Assembly: GCA_029946125.1 (NCBI GenBank)
Contig: JAQSDX010000007.1
Location: forward strand, 18,703 to 82,702
Direction: 5' to 3'
Origin: Candidatus Methylobacter titanis
Lineage (GTDB): Bacteria; Pseudomonadota; Gammaproteobacteria; Methylococcales; Methylomonadaceae
Length of the DNA: 64,000 nucleotides
Each line of letters starts with the position of its first letter. The stretch's first letter is position 1. A model generated the notes under the pieces. That model made no database searches, was not told the origin of the DNA, and was given only the letters and a program-made list of their open reading frames with translations. The translations under genes were made by a program, and so were the position numbers. This document shows positions 45,413 through 54,662 of the stretch, piece by piece.

Positions 45413-47029
45413 ATGATTATGATGGATTACCCAAAAAAAATATCACGACTCGATGACTTGATTTTCGATAATCGTTTTACACGAGAGTTACCCGCCGATC
45501 CCGAAACCGTCAACAATCGACGTCAGGTATTTGGCGCCTGCTATTCTCGGGTGTTGCCGACTCAAGTTGCCGAGCCGCAAACAGTCGCTTATTCCCGGGA
45601 GGTTGCAGAGTTGTTGGATTTGAGCGAGGAGGTCTGTAAATCTGCCGATTTTACCCAAGTGTTTGTCGGCAATCGTCTGTTACCCGGCATGGATCCTTAT
45701 GCGCTTTGTTACGGCGGGCACCAGTTCGGCAACTGGGCGGGACAGCTTGGTGACGGTCGTGCGATTAATCTGGGCGAGGTGGTCAATTGTCATGGCGAGC
45801 ATTTAACCTTGCAGCTGAAAGGTGCAGGTTCCACACCGTACTCAAGGACTGCGGATGGCTTGGCGGTATTGCGTTCATCGGTGCGCGAGTTTTTATGCAG
45901 CGAAGCCATGCATCATCTGGGTGTGCCGACCACGCGGGCATTGAGTTTGATATTGACCGGCGAGCAGGTGGTTCGCGATATGTTTTACAGCGGCGACCCC
46001 AAGCCGGAACCGGGTGCCGTGGTTTGCCGGGTTGCGCCATCGTTTACCCGTTTTGGCAGTTTTCAGATTTTCGCCGCCAGAGGTGAGATCGATCTGATGA
46101 AAAAATTGCTGGATTACACTATCCGCACCGATTTTCCGCATTTAGGTGAGCCGTCGCTGGACGTTTATCTTAAATGGTTTGCAGAGGTCTGCCGCAGAAC
46201 GGCGGAAATGATTGTGCACTGGCAGCGTGTCGGCTTTGTTCATGGCGTGATGAATACCGATAATATGTCGATACTCGGTCTCACCATAGACTACGGTCCC
46301 TACGGCTGGCTGGAAAATTACGACTCCAACTGGACGCCCAATACCACCGATGCGGCGGATCGGCGCTATCGTTTTGGCAACCAGCCGCAAATCGCTTTCT
46401 GGAATCTGGGGCAACTGGCCAACGCCATTTATCCACTGATAGAGCAAGTTGAGCCCCTGCAACAGGCGATCAATGTCTATACCAAAACCTTTGAGCAGGG
46501 CTGGCAAGCCATGGTCGCCGCCAAGTTGGGCTTGAATACGTTTGATTCGGCAACCGATGACGAGCTAAATACCGAGTTGTTGATGCTGTTGCAATCGGTA
46601 GAAACGGATATGACCATTTTTTACCGCAAGCTTGCGCTGCTGGTCATGGATGTTGAACTCAGTGACGAGGCTTTGATGGCGCCGCTGATGGAAGCCTATT
46701 ATGTGCCGGAGCAGATAACCGATGCTTACCAAGCAGGTCTTGGCAACTGGCTCAGATCTTATATAAAGCGGGTTCAAGCTTCCGGGATAACCAATACTGA
46801 GCGACGCAATATCATGAACGCTGCCAATCCCAAATACGTTTTACGCAATTATCTGGCGCAACTGGCGATAGACAAGGCAGAGCAGGGTGATTTTTCGATG
46901 GTTAATGAGCTATTGGAGTTGTTGCGCTATCCCTACGACGAACAACCCGGCAAAGAAGAATTCGCGTTAAAACGGCCTGACTGGGCAAGGCAACGGGCGG
47001 GCTGTTCGATGTTGTCGTGTAGTTCTTAG
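45413..47029 (+). CDS. selO: SelO/YdiU protein adenylyltransferase
   Basis: SelO is a pseudokinase-fold enzyme that transfers AMP from ATP to protein hydroxyls and takes part in redox response. The 538-residue protein has FGACYSRVLPTQV, YGGHQFGNWAGQLGDGRAI, LQLKGAGSTPYSRTADGLAV, and the site FVHGVMNTDNMSILGLTIDYGPYG. The C-terminus ends LSCSS, where the Cys aligns with the selenocysteine of eukaryotic SelO. Length is slightly above average, and all nucleotide-binding residues I can identify are intact. It is monocistronic by spacing. Confidence 0.95.
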   Translation: MIMMDYPKKISRLDDLIFDNRFTRELPADPETVNNRRQVFGACYSRVLPTQVAEPQTVAYSREVAELLDLSEEVCKSADFTQVFVGNRLLPGMDPYALCYGGHQFGNWAGQLGDGRAINLGEVVNCHGEHLTLQLKGAGSTPYSRTADGLAVLRSSVREFLCSEAMHHLGVPTTRALSLILTGEQVVRDMFYSGDPKPEPGAVVCRVAPSFTRFGSFQIFAARGEIDLMKKLLDYTIRTDFPHLGEPSLDVYLKWFAEVCRRTAEMIVHWQRVGFVHGVMNTDNMSILGLTIDYGPYGWLENYDSNWTPNTTDAADRRYRFGNQPQIAFWNLGQLANAIYPLIEQVEPLQQAINVYTKTFEQGWQAMVAAKLGLNTFDSATDDELNTELLMLLQSVETDMTIFYRKLALLVMDVELSDEALMAPLMEAYYVPEQITDAYQAGLGNWLRSYIKRVQASGITNTERRNIMNAANPKYVLRNYLAQLAIDKAEQGDFSMVNELLELLRYPYDEQPGKEEFALKRPDWARQRAGCSMLSCSS

Positions 47030-47123
47030 TTTTGTGTGGAGTTAAAGAAAAATGACGAGCAGGTAAAGCAAGAAAATATAGCTAAGTGGTTGAAAGATTA
47101 ATTTTTTTTGTTCTTCCTGCATA

Positions 47124-47957
47124 TTATTTAACGCGCTTCCATCTACCGTGAATATAATCTAAGGCTTCCCGAATATTCAAGTCACGAGTTCCGCCACCGG
47201 TTCTAACAAAAAATTTTGGTGTATTGCCTTGATCTAAAAATACAGGTCTGGGGGCAGGGGAAACAATAAGACGACAAACCTCATTATTATCAACTACATG
47301 AAATAATACATGGACAAATTGGCAGAGATCAGTGCCCAAATTGTTTGAAATAGCGGCCATTAGATTTTGTTCAAAACCATCCTGATTCGGTTTTTTTAGG
47401 GTTTGATAATCCTTATCCAGGCCGATAATCTGGCCATCGTCCGACACACCAATCAGTAATGTTCCACTTAGATGACTATTCAAAAATCCTGCGAGTGTTT
47501 TTAGAACAACGCCTTCCAATGAGCGATTGACGCGTGATTCAACCATATCCCAACGCAACGAAGATTTAAATTCCAAATAAGAGCCTTCACCTTTCTGAAT
47601 AATCGAAAGTAAATCTTTATCTAATTCGGTTTTTAAGTGATCAATGTTGACTAGGCGTTGATGAATAAATTTGTATAGCACCAGCGATAATAGCCCAAGC
47701 ATCGCGCCGATTTCGGCATAGAATATAAGCAATGCAGCGCTTTCATCGGATAGATTTCCGGTAAAAAGAGACGCGATTTGTTTTAAAACATACTCGATTG
47801 ATGACAGCGGATCAATGGTCTGTTCACGTGCATAGATGTAGTCGTAACTTGGAGCCAATACAAAAATGCCAATTATTGCGCCAGTCAGGGCGACGGTAAG
47901 ATAAACCTTTAATTGTTGGCGCCAAATTGACAGCATCAGTAAGAAAAATCTTTTCAT
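47124..47957 (-). CDS. membrane-anchored AlbA_2 (Schlafen-like) domain protein
   Basis: The 277-residue protein starts with two TM helices (VYLTVALTGAIIGIFVLA at about 18-35, and ALLIFYAEIGAMLGLLSLVLYKF at about 75-97), then a short linker and a cytoplasmic AlbA_2 domain at about 118-270. The family pattern is EGSYLEFKSSLRWD, VVLKTLAGFLNSHLSGTLLIGVSDDGQIIGLDKDY and PKFFVRTGGGTRDLN. AlbA_2 domains are usually soluble and bind nucleic acid or nucleotide, and some serve in phage defence, so the membrane anchor is unusual. No toxin or defence gene is adjacent. Function unknown. Confidence 0.75.
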   Translation of the reverse strand: MKRFFLLMLSIWRQQLKVYLTVALTGAIIGIFVLAPSYDYIYAREQTIDPLSSIEYVLKQIASLFTGNLSDESAALLIFYAEIGAMLGLLSLVLYKFIHQRLVNIDHLKTELDKDLLSIIQKGEGSYLEFKSSLRWDMVESRVNRSLEGVVLKTLAGFLNSHLSGTLLIGVSDDGQIIGLDKDYQTLKKPNQDGFEQNLMAAISNNLGTDLCQFVHVLFHVVDNNEVCRLIVSPAPRPVFLDQGNTPKFFVRTGGGTRDLNIREALDYIHGRWKRVK

Positions 47958-48038
47958 GATTTTGTTTAGTCCTCTCGTTTTTGTCCATAGCTATAATTAA
48001 CTTAACTAGAACTTCTTGGCAACTCTTGGTGACACACG

Positions 48039-48959
48039 TTAACTTGCGCCCTTCCATTTCTGTTTCCGGGCTTTTTTCTTGGCTTCTTTCTCCGCCCGAA
48101 TAATCACCAGTTCCGTCAGTTCTTTTTCCATCATGCCTGGGGTTTCCAGGCTGATTCTGCCGATGGTTCCGGCGCGGAATTCAGACAGCAGGATTTTGGA
48201 CACTTTATCCATCTCGATGTGTCCGCCTGAGCGCAGGCAGCCGCGTTTTTTGCCGATGGCTTCCATCAGCTGTTGTTCGCTTTCCGGGGCTTTTTCCAGC
48301 TGAAAACGGGTTTGCAGTAAATCCGGGTAATGCTGTAATAGGTACTCGGCCGCGAAGAAGGCGACATGCTCATGAGTGATGGCGGTGTCCTTGATCGCGC
48401 CGGTGGTCGCCAGTCGGTAGCCGCTGTTTTTATTTTCGACGTTGGGCCACAGCATGCCGGGCGTGTCCCAAAGAATAATGCCGTTACCGATGTCAATACG
48501 TTGCTGGTTTTTGGTGATGGCCGGTTCATTACCGGTTTTGGCAATTATCCTTCCAGCCAGTATATTGATCAGCGTGGATTTGCCGACATTGGGTATGCCC
48601 ATGATTAGCGTGTGGATGAGTCTGCCGCTGCTTTGTTTGGTCGGCAGCATCTTATGGCACAGTTCGGTCAACTGGCGCATTTTTTCGGGCTGTTCGGTGG
48701 TTAACGCCAGGGTTTTTACGCCTTGTTCCTGCTCCAGATAGGTTTGCCATTGTTGCGTAATCTCAGGGTCGGCGAGGTCGCTTTTGCTGAGTACTTTGAT
48801 GCAGGGTTTGTCGCCGCGCAGGTCAGTCAGCATTGGATTTTGGCTGCTGAACGGGATGCGTGCATCCAGAATTTCGATGATTAGGTCAACCTTGGGCAGG
48901 ATTTCTTTGACGGCTTTACTGGCCTTGTGCATATGGCCGGGATACCACTGAATAAGCAT
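48039..48959 (-). CDS. ylqF: ribosome biogenesis GTPase YlqF/RbgA
   Basis: This 306-residue circularly permuted GTPase has its motifs in the order G4 LSKSDLADPE, G1 GIPNVGKSTLIN, G3 LWDTPGMLWP. It begins IQWYPGHMHKASKAVKEILP, the diagnostic YlqF N-terminus. It helps late assembly of the 50S subunit. The basic Lys-rich C-terminus (EKEAKKKARKQKWKG) suits rRNA contact. It runs divergently from yfbR. Confidence 0.95.
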   Translation of the reverse strand: MLIQWYPGHMHKASKAVKEILPKVDLIIEILDARIPFSSQNPMLTDLRGDKPCIKVLSKSDLADPEITQQWQTYLEQEQGVKTLALTTEQPEKMRQLTELCHKMLPTKQSSGRLIHTLIMGIPNVGKSTLINILAGRIIAKTGNEPAITKNQQRIDIGNGIILWDTPGMLWPNVENKNSGYRLATTGAIKDTAITHEHVAFFAAEYLLQHYPDLLQTRFQLEKAPESEQQLMEAIGKKRGCLRSGGHIEMDKVSKILLSEFRAGTIGRISLETPGMMEKELTELVIIRAEKEAKKKARKQKWKGAS

Positions 48960-49105
48960 GATGTTTATAGTCGGGTAAAATGATATATTTAAGCATCATA
49001 GACGTTGAAGCAACAGCTATAAATAATAAAAAGTGGGTAACTCATAAACATTATCTGCAGACTCCGATAGCAAAGCCTCTTTTTTTTGAACAAATAGATC
49101 AAAAT

Positions 49106-49705
49106 ATGAACCCAATAACAAGCAGTTTTTACGCCTATTTATCGCGACTAAGATGGATTAAACGTTGGGGACTCAAGCGCAATGCGCATGATGAAAATGT
49201 GATGGAGCATAGTTGGGAAGTGTCGGTTATTGCGCACACGCTAGCCTTGATTAAAAACCGCTATTATGATGGTAATGTCGATGCCAATGCGGTTGCTACG
49301 GCAGCGTTGTATCACGATATTACCGAAGTCATTACCGGCGATTTGCCGACGCCGATCAAATATCATTCCCAGGAAATCAGTGCCGCTTACAAGCGGATTG
49401 AGCATCAGGCTGAGCTGGAGTTGCTGGCGCTTTTGCCGGTTGAGTTACAGGCGGATTTTCAGGTACTGATTCAGCACGATAAAATGCCGATAGAGCATGT
49501 GCAGATTATCAAGGCGGCGGATAAAATATCGGCTTATCTCAAATGTCAGGCTGAATTAAAAGCCGGGAATTTGGAATTTGAAACCGCCGCCGCCCAATTA
49601 GCTTTAACTATCGGTGCATCAGAGCAACCGGAAGTTATTTTTTTTATGAAAGCGTTTGTGCCAAGTTGCGGGTTGACGCTGGATGGGTTGATGAAAACTT
49701 ATTGA
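49106..49705 (+). CDS. yfbR: 5'-deoxynucleotidase YfbR (HD domain)
   Basis: YfbR removes phosphate from deoxyribonucleoside 5'-monophosphates. The 199-residue protein starts MNPITSSFYAYLSRLRWIKR, as the family does; the open frame continues upstream to 48980 with unrelated residues, so ATG at 49106 is preferred. HD metal ligands are seen in EHSWEVSVIAH, LYHDITEVITGDLP and KAADKISAYLKCQ. All catalytic residues appear present. No clear ribosome site is visible before the chosen ATG, which is the main doubt. Confidence 0.92.
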   Translation: MNPITSSFYAYLSRLRWIKRWGLKRNAHDENVMEHSWEVSVIAHTLALIKNRYYDGNVDANAVATAALYHDITEVITGDLPTPIKYHSQEISAAYKRIEHQAELELLALLPVELQADFQVLIQHDKMPIEHVQIIKAADKISAYLKCQAELKAGNLEFETAAAQLALTIGASEQPEVIFFMKAFVPSCGLTLDGLMKTY

Positions 49706-49708
49706 TTT

Positions 49709-49729
49709 GGTTAAAGGTTAAAGGTTAAA
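49709..49729 (+). repeat. three tandem copies of the heptamer GGTTAAA
   Basis: Units occupy 49709-49715, 49716-49722 and 49723-49729, just after the yfbR stop. The unit GGTTAAA is close to the GGCTAAG unit of the larger array at 20324-20372. Confidence 0.8.
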
Positions 49730-49836
49730 GAATCTACGTCCTAACACCAGTCGACCTGAACTTGAGCTTTAATTATCTAAATTTAGGCAAAAAAATTAAA
49801 CAGACTAATCAATCAGAAAATTGGATTCTATAAAGC

Positions 49837-50103
49837 ATGAGTGGACACTTGGATAAATTTACACGGTGCAGTACCCACGGAGACGTTGTGAAACATCGGT
49901 ACAGCATTGAGCAAGCCAGAATATTATTGGATATTTTGAAGTACCATAACGCATCAACCATGCTGCCTTCGTTTCATCAGGTCAAGCATGAATCGCTTGA
50001 TGAGGCGCTGGATAAGCTGCGGTTGGAGTTGTCCGAATTTATAGCAACGGATGACGGGCTTGGCTTTATCGTCCCGATTAGGGATGAGAAGGGCTTAATT
50101 TAG
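49837..50103 (+). CDS. small hypothetical protein
   Basis: This 88-residue protein has no domain I recognise. It is mainly helical (YSIEQARILLDILKYHNAS, then ESLDEALDKLRLELSEF). No membrane segment, signal peptide or metal motif is seen. ATAAAGC precedes the ATG, a weak ribosome site. The 3' end overlaps the mepA 3' end on the other strand by 26 bp. It could be a real small gene downstream of yfbR, but it is not part of any operon I can define. Confidence 0.5.
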   Translation: MSGHLDKFTRCSTHGDVVKHRYSIEQARILLDILKYHNASTMLPSFHQVKHESLDEALDKLRLELSEFIATDDGLGFIVPIRDEKGLI

Positions 50104-50950
50104 TTTGGCTATTGGCTTTTAAAACGACATCACATAGCGCCGGAAGTGCGAGCGGTTCCTGTTTTTTGGCTGCTGGAATCGGCATTTTGGCTTCCTCTGA
50201 AAACCACCAGGCCAATGAAGCATCGCAGCCATCGCTTTCAGAAGGGGATTCTTGCCCAGTGCAATTTTGATTATCCAGTGGACATTTGAGACGTACGTGA
50301 AAGTGATCGTCATGTCCCCACCACGGACGGATTTTTCTTAGCCAGTCATGGCTTGTCTTACGTGTGCACAATAGCCGTTTGATGCTGGGGTTGACGAAGA
50401 TGCGCTCGACTTCGGGTCTGCGTGCCGCAGTCTTGAGAATTTTCTCGTGAGCCATCGACCATTGATCGTCATTGATAGCATCCGATTTAGCGACAAGAAC
50501 TGAGGGAGCTCCCCAGGTTTCACGCTCATTAAATTCCAGATTTCGGCTGGCGGCTTGTTGTGAAAGCAAATACCAGATATCGACATCGAGTCCGGTTTGA
50601 TGGCTGCGATGGCCGCTTAACGTCGGTCCGCCGCGCGGTTGTCCCAAGTCGCCAATAAGCAAGACTCCCCAGTGCCGTGAATTCGTCGTCTGCGCTATGT
50701 TTTCGATAAATCTTATCAAGTCGGGATGCCCGTAAGATCGACTTCGTGTGGGGCGCATCACTTGATAACCGGTGCCATTTTGAGGTAACGAGACCGCACC
50801 GCTCAAACAACCGGCCGTATAAGAACCAATACTCTGGGCGCTATCGCCGATTTGTACTGTTTGCTTGACCATTGCCCAATTATTTGCAATAGGAGATGAA
50901 GAGCATTCGGAAAAAACAGCTAACAATAAGAAAAATACTGAAAGGTTCAT
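50078..50950 (-). CDS. mepA: penicillin-insensitive murein endopeptidase
   Basis: MepA cleaves D-Ala-meso-DAP crosslinks in the periplasm. The 290-residue protein has a signal sequence (MNLSVFFLLLAVFSECSS). LAS-family metallopeptidase motifs are GHRSHQTGLDVDIWY (His and Asp zinc ligands) and WWGHDDHFHVRLKCP (third His). The gap to mlaA contains a palindrome. Together with mlaA and mtgA it forms an envelope-maintenance group on the minus strand. Confidence 0.93.
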   Translation of the reverse strand: MNLSVFFLLLAVFSECSSSPIANNWAMVKQTVQIGDSAQSIGSYTAGCLSGAVSLPQNGTGYQVMRPTRSRSYGHPDLIRFIENIAQTTNSRHWGVLLIGDLGQPRGGPTLSGHRSHQTGLDVDIWYLLSQQAASRNLEFNERETWGAPSVLVAKSDAINDDQWSMAHEKILKTAARRPEVERIFVNPSIKRLLCTRKTSHDWLRKIRPWWGHDDHFHVRLKCPLDNQNCTGQESPSESDGCDASLAWWFSEEAKMPIPAAKKQEPLALPALCDVVLKANSQTKLSPSHP

Positions 50951-50978
50951 TTTAAAAACAGCATTGCCAATGACATTA

Positions 50979-51000
50979 AGGGCGACCGGTCAGTCGCCCT
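50979..51000. repeat. AGGGCGAC/GTCGCCCT palindrome between mepA and mlaA
   Basis: AGGGCGAC (50979-50986) pairs with GTCGCCCT (50993-51000). The inner sequence GACCGGTC matches the family seen at 36258-36277. It is 9 bp after the mlaA stop on the minus strand and may attenuate read-through to mepA. Confidence 0.65.
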
Positions 51001-51009
51001 GTTTTCGGC

Positions 51010-51930
51010 TTATTTATTAACAGGTTCTGACAAGTCCAGAAAGTGCTTGGAATTATCAGTTACGGGGGCAAGGCTTGAGTTATTGTTGTTAGTTGCCGGT
51101 ACGACACTGTTTGTTTTTATAATCTCTGCAGCCGGTACAGCGCTGTTTGCAGCTTCAGTATCCGCATCGGCTTCATCTTCGAGCTGGAGTTCGTCTTCTT
51201 CAGGAACATTGCCGTCATGGATTAGGTATTCACGACGCTGCTGGTAAGCATTTTTGATAAAGGAATAACGGTCGATAGAAGCTTCATCAACAATCTTCTC
51301 TGTCGGTATCAAATCGGCGCGGGTATCGGTGACATCAATAGCTTTTGCTCCGCTATTGATTGCGCTGACAGCAGCGCCGCCACCGGCAAAGACAAAAGTA
51401 TAGGTCAATGGATTTAATAAAGCGTCGCCAACAGCCCCGGCGACGCCTCTAGGTGAGCTGGGTCCCATAAACGGAATTACTAGGTAATTACCTGACGGAA
51501 CACCCCAGAAACCTAAGGTTTGCCCGAAGTCTTCGTGATGTTTAGGTAGGTCAATCATGGTTGCTACATCAACAAAACCGGCAACGCCAGCAGTGGTGTT
51601 AATCAGGAATCGACCGGCATCCATACCGCCTTGTGCCATCTTAAGTTGCAGAAGGTCATTAACGGTTACGCCGATATCGTTAAGATTGCTGAAGAAATTA
51701 GTGATGCCGTTATCAACGAACTTTGGTGTTATTGACAAATAGCCTTTTGCTACGGGCTTTAAAATGGCCTTGTCCAGATCATCATTAAATTCTTGCGTGC
51801 CGCGATTCCAGCCTTCCCAGGAGTCTGTTTCGTTGACTTTTGACGGGGTCGCACAACCTCCAAGCACACTTGATATAACCAAACTATTCACTAATAAACG
51901 AGTGTTGATGATAGATTTTTTCATACGCAT
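51010..51930 (-). CDS. mlaA: outer-membrane lipoprotein MlaA (VacJ)
   Basis: MlaA removes phospholipids from the outer leaflet of the outer membrane and passes them to the MlaC carrier. The 306-residue lipoprotein has a lipobox at Cys26 (VLGGCATPSK). The family core is present: WEGWNRGTQEFNDDLD, FSNLNDIGVTVNDLLQLK, HHEDFGQTLGFWGVPSGNYL and PFMGPSSPRG. After about 235 it has an acidic, Asn/Ser/Pro-rich tail of about 70 residues (LQLEDEADADTEAANS) that is longer than usual. No mlaBCDEF genes are in the window. Confidence 0.92.
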   Translation of the reverse strand: MRMKKSIINTRLLVNSLVISSVLGGCATPSKVNETDSWEGWNRGTQEFNDDLDKAILKPVAKGYLSITPKFVDNGITNFFSNLNDIGVTVNDLLQLKMAQGGMDAGRFLINTTAGVAGFVDVATMIDLPKHHEDFGQTLGFWGVPSGNYLVIPFMGPSSPRGVAGAVGDALLNPLTYTFVFAGGGAAVSAINSGAKAIDVTDTRADLIPTEKIVDEASIDRYSFIKNAYQQRREYLIHDGNVPEEDELQLEDEADADTEAANSAVPAAEIIKTNSVVPATNNNNSSLAPVTDNSKHFLDLSEPVNK

Positions 51931-52029
51931 GGTTTATCTCTATTTACAGGGTGTTGAGGTAATGTGAAGTCTGTCTCGGACAGTTATTATATTTTGGACC
52001 GATTATATCAGACACAAGTCATAAAAAAC

Positions 52030-52749
52030 TCATTGATTTTGCATTTGCAGGAGGATCCAATGTTGTCGTTTGAGTAAGTATCTTGATGGCTGCTCTGCCC
52101 TCAGGAGTATAGGATTAGGTAAGGTTGCTGCCAATAATGCCGCTTGAGATCGACTGATTTGGCTTGCATGGACACCAAAATAGTGTTGGCTTGCTGCCTC
52201 TATGCCAAATAGATGATCGCCGAATTCGGCGATATTTAAGTAAACTATCAAGATGCGATCCTTACTCCACAGCAACTCGATCAGCAGCGTAAACCAGACC
52301 TCCAGGCCCTTGCGAACAAAACTTTTTGACGGGGTTAAAAATAAATTCTTGGCGACTTGTTGAGAAATAGTACTTGCCCCCCTAAGCTTACCGCCGTCGA
52401 TATAATTATCAATAGAAGATTGTATGGAATGCAAATCAAAACCCGAGTGTTGAAAAAACCGCTGATCTTCGGAGGCAATAACCGCCGAAGAGGCATGGGC
52501 CGAGATTTTCCTTGCGCCGACCCATGAGTATTTAATAGTCTGGAACGAGCCGTCGACCATTAAATCTTCAATATGCCGATACATCATAAACGCCGACGTT
52601 GGTGCGGGCACCCAGCGCAACAATACACACAAGCCTACCGAAGTAGCCAGGAAAGTGAGCAGCAAATAAAGCGCTGCTTTACGCAAGAGTCTCTTGATGG
52701 ACAATGAGCGGCTATTGCTGGTTTTGGGGTTACGGGATTGTCTTGCCAA
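52030..52749 (-). CDS. mtgA: monofunctional peptidoglycan glycosyltransferase
   Basis: MtgA polymerises lipid II into glycan strands. The 239-residue protein has an N-terminal TM helix (LYLLLTFLATSVGLCVLL at about 28-45) and a GT51 domain. Catalytic motifs are VIASEDQRFFQHSGFD, with the catalytic Glu, and LRGASTISQQVAKNLFL; then RILIVYLNIAEFGDHLFGIE and YFGVHASQISRSQAALLAATLPNP. A Gly-to-Ala change in the usual GGSTI motif (GASTI) is mild. The gene precedes mlaA and mepA on the minus strand. Confidence 0.94.
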   Translation of the reverse strand: MARQSRNPKTSNSRSLSIKRLLRKAALYLLLTFLATSVGLCVLLRWVPAPTSAFMMYRHIEDLMVDGSFQTIKYSWVGARKISAHASSAVIASEDQRFFQHSGFDLHSIQSSIDNYIDGGKLRGASTISQQVAKNLFLTPSKSFVRKGLEVWFTLLIELLWSKDRILIVYLNIAEFGDHLFGIEAASQHYFGVHASQISRSQAALLAATLPNPILLRAEQPSRYLLKRQHWILLQMQNQ

Positions 52750-52950
52750 AGTGTAATGATGGTTAATGGTGATGTTAACTGGTTAAGGTCCTGTGCTGCA
52801 TTTGTGCATATGATAAGGCCTTAATCCAGGTTTGGATAGCGACAACGCTTAAGCGGTACTTAATGTTTTGCCTGTTAGTTCGTAGGCGCGGATTTATCGT
52901 CGTTACAATGGTTATAATAAAAAACTTCTCGCACAGATTCGACTCAACGT

Positions 52951-53946
52951 ATGAAATTCAGATACCTATCAATTGCACTGCTGACGCTAAGCGGCTGTAT
53001 GCCGATGACTTATCCACCCGGCGCACAAAACAATATGGCGCAACTTGGCGCGAACATTTTTCTGACCGAAGACGGGGCAAGTTTACCGTTACGTCATTGG
53101 CTGCCAAAAACTGAACCGCATGCGGTCATTATTGCACTGCATGGCTTTAACGATTACAGCCGTTTTTTTGATTCACCTGGTGAGTATTTCAGTCAACAAG
53201 GTATTGCCAGTTTTGCTTATGATCAACGCGGTTTCGGCATGGCACCGCAACGTGGTTTGTGGGCGGGGTGCGAGGCCTATATCAAGGATTTGCAGGTTTT
53301 GGTGCGACTGGTCAAACAACGCTATCCGAAACGTCCGGTTTATCTGCTCGGAGAAAGCATGGGTGGCGCGATAGTTATTACGACTATGAGCCAGATGGAG
53401 ATGCCGGAAGTCGAGGGTATTATTCTCGCTGCTCCGGCGTTATGGGCCAGGTCAACCATGCCCTGGTATCAAACCGGTTTGCTTTGGACGCTGGCGCACA
53501 GCCTGCCTTGGCTGACTTTAACCGGAAAGGGCGTACACGTCCTGGCATCGGATAATATCGACATGCTCAGAGCCATGGGGCGTGATCCGTGGGTTATCAA
53601 AGCGACTCGCGTGGAAACGGTGTATGGCTTGACTGATCTGATGGATGAGGCTTTTAACAGCGCCGCGTCGCTACGCGGACATACCCTGATGCTATACGGT
53701 GAGAAAGACGAAATCATCCCCAAGGAGCCGACTTATGCATTTTTGCGGCAATTTCTTGCAGCGGATGCGGCCAATAAAACGGTGGCCATATACCCGCACG
53801 GCTATCACATGCTGTTACGCGATTTGCAAGCACCCACCGCGTGGAAGGACATAGCGGCATGGATTAACGCGAGCCCTGATAAACTTCCGTCGGGTGCGGA
53901 TGATAGGGCGCAGCAATTGTTAAGTAGTCGGTTGACGGCGTTTTGA
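52951..53946 (+). CDS. alpha/beta-hydrolase lipoprotein, lysophospholipase-like
   Basis: This 331-residue lipoprotein has Cys16 in LLTLSGCMPMT. The serine-hydrolase core shows IIALHGFNDYSRFF, the nucleophile elbow LLGESMGGAI (Ser near 136), an acidic residue in LYGEKDEIIP and a His in YPHGYHMLLRD. The pattern is that of PldB or monoacylglycerol lipases. Envelope anchoring and the nearby mlaA and mtgA suggest a role in lipid turnover. The substrate is not determined. It is transcribed away from mtgA. Confidence 0.85.
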   Translation: MKFRYLSIALLTLSGCMPMTYPPGAQNNMAQLGANIFLTEDGASLPLRHWLPKTEPHAVIIALHGFNDYSRFFDSPGEYFSQQGIASFAYDQRGFGMAPQRGLWAGCEAYIKDLQVLVRLVKQRYPKRPVYLLGESMGGAIVITTMSQMEMPEVEGIILAAPALWARSTMPWYQTGLLWTLAHSLPWLTLTGKGVHVLASDNIDMLRAMGRDPWVIKATRVETVYGLTDLMDEAFNSAASLRGHTLMLYGEKDEIIPKEPTYAFLRQFLAADAANKTVAIYPHGYHMLLRDLQAPTAWKDIAAWINASPDKLPSGADDRAQQLLSSRLTAF

Positions 53947-54003
53947 TGCTGTTAGGCGGAGCGCGGACATGGTGCTTGCAGCTATCCAGGAGTATGAAAG
54001 TCC

Positions 54004-54660
54004 TTACATAGCTTTGCCATTGGACCATTTTTCATGCAATTGTTCATATTCGTCAGTCGTTGTCACCAGTACAACTTCATCGCCTTGTTTAAGTTTAGTC
54101 TCCTCGTCGGTTGGCTGAAAAACGTTATCCCGATAAAGAAATATCACTCGGGAGTGTTTCGGTAAATCCAGGTCACCGACCGGTTCTTCGCAGGTTTCGT
54201 CGGCGATAAAGCTGAACAAGCGGACATTGCCTCGGATGATCGCCGACAGCTCCAGAATATTTCTTCCGGCAGCGATATTCGCTAAATAGCGGGCATTGTT
54301 AAGCGTAGGAATAATGGTATCGTTCAGTCCCAGTTCTATGCAGATGTGCTCGAACTCAACATCTTCGATCCGGGTGATGACCCGCTGAATCCCCAGCGAA
54401 CGCGCCACCAGGCTGGCGATAATATTGGCTTCATCGCTCTTGGTCAGGCAAAACACGACGTCGATAGAATCGGGATCGGTCTCTTTTAGAATGGCCGGTT
54501 TACTGCCATTGCCATGCATGAACACGCAATCGATTTTTTCTATCAGTTCATCGATTACCGCCTTGTCTTTTTCAATAATGATGATTTCATGGTCTCCTTG
54601 TAGCAGCAATTCTGCGGTCGCTATCGCCAGCGAAGAGGCGCCAATAAATACAATTTTCAA
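54004..54660 (-). CDS. trkA: TrkA/KtrA-type potassium channel regulatory subunit
   Basis: This 218-residue cytoplasmic gating protein has one RCK-N Rossmann domain (MKIVFIGASSLAIATAELLL, then IIIIEKDKAVIDEL and VFMHGNGSKPAIL) and one RCK-C domain near 138-212 (DLPKHSRVIFLYRDNVFQP, LKQGDEVVLVTT). E. coli TrkA has two such units; this half-length form resembles KtrA or CglK types. The first glycine motif reads IGASSLA rather than GxGxxG, so nucleotide binding may differ. It lies 2 bp after trkH. Confidence 0.88.
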   Translation of the reverse strand: MKIVFIGASSLAIATAELLLQGDHEIIIIEKDKAVIDELIEKIDCVFMHGNGSKPAILKETDPDSIDVVFCLTKSDEANIIASLVARSLGIQRVITRIEDVEFEHICIELGLNDTIIPTLNNARYLANIAAGRNILELSAIIRGNVRLFSFIADETCEEPVGDLDLPKHSRVIFLYRDNVFQPTDEETKLKQGDEVVLVTTTDEYEQLHEKWSNGKAM

Positions 54661-54662
54661 GA

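Noticed and set aside
47124..47957. Annotating the AlbA_2 protein as a defence gene
   Set aside because: No toxin, nuclease or other defence gene is adjacent, and the domain alone does not prove a defence role.
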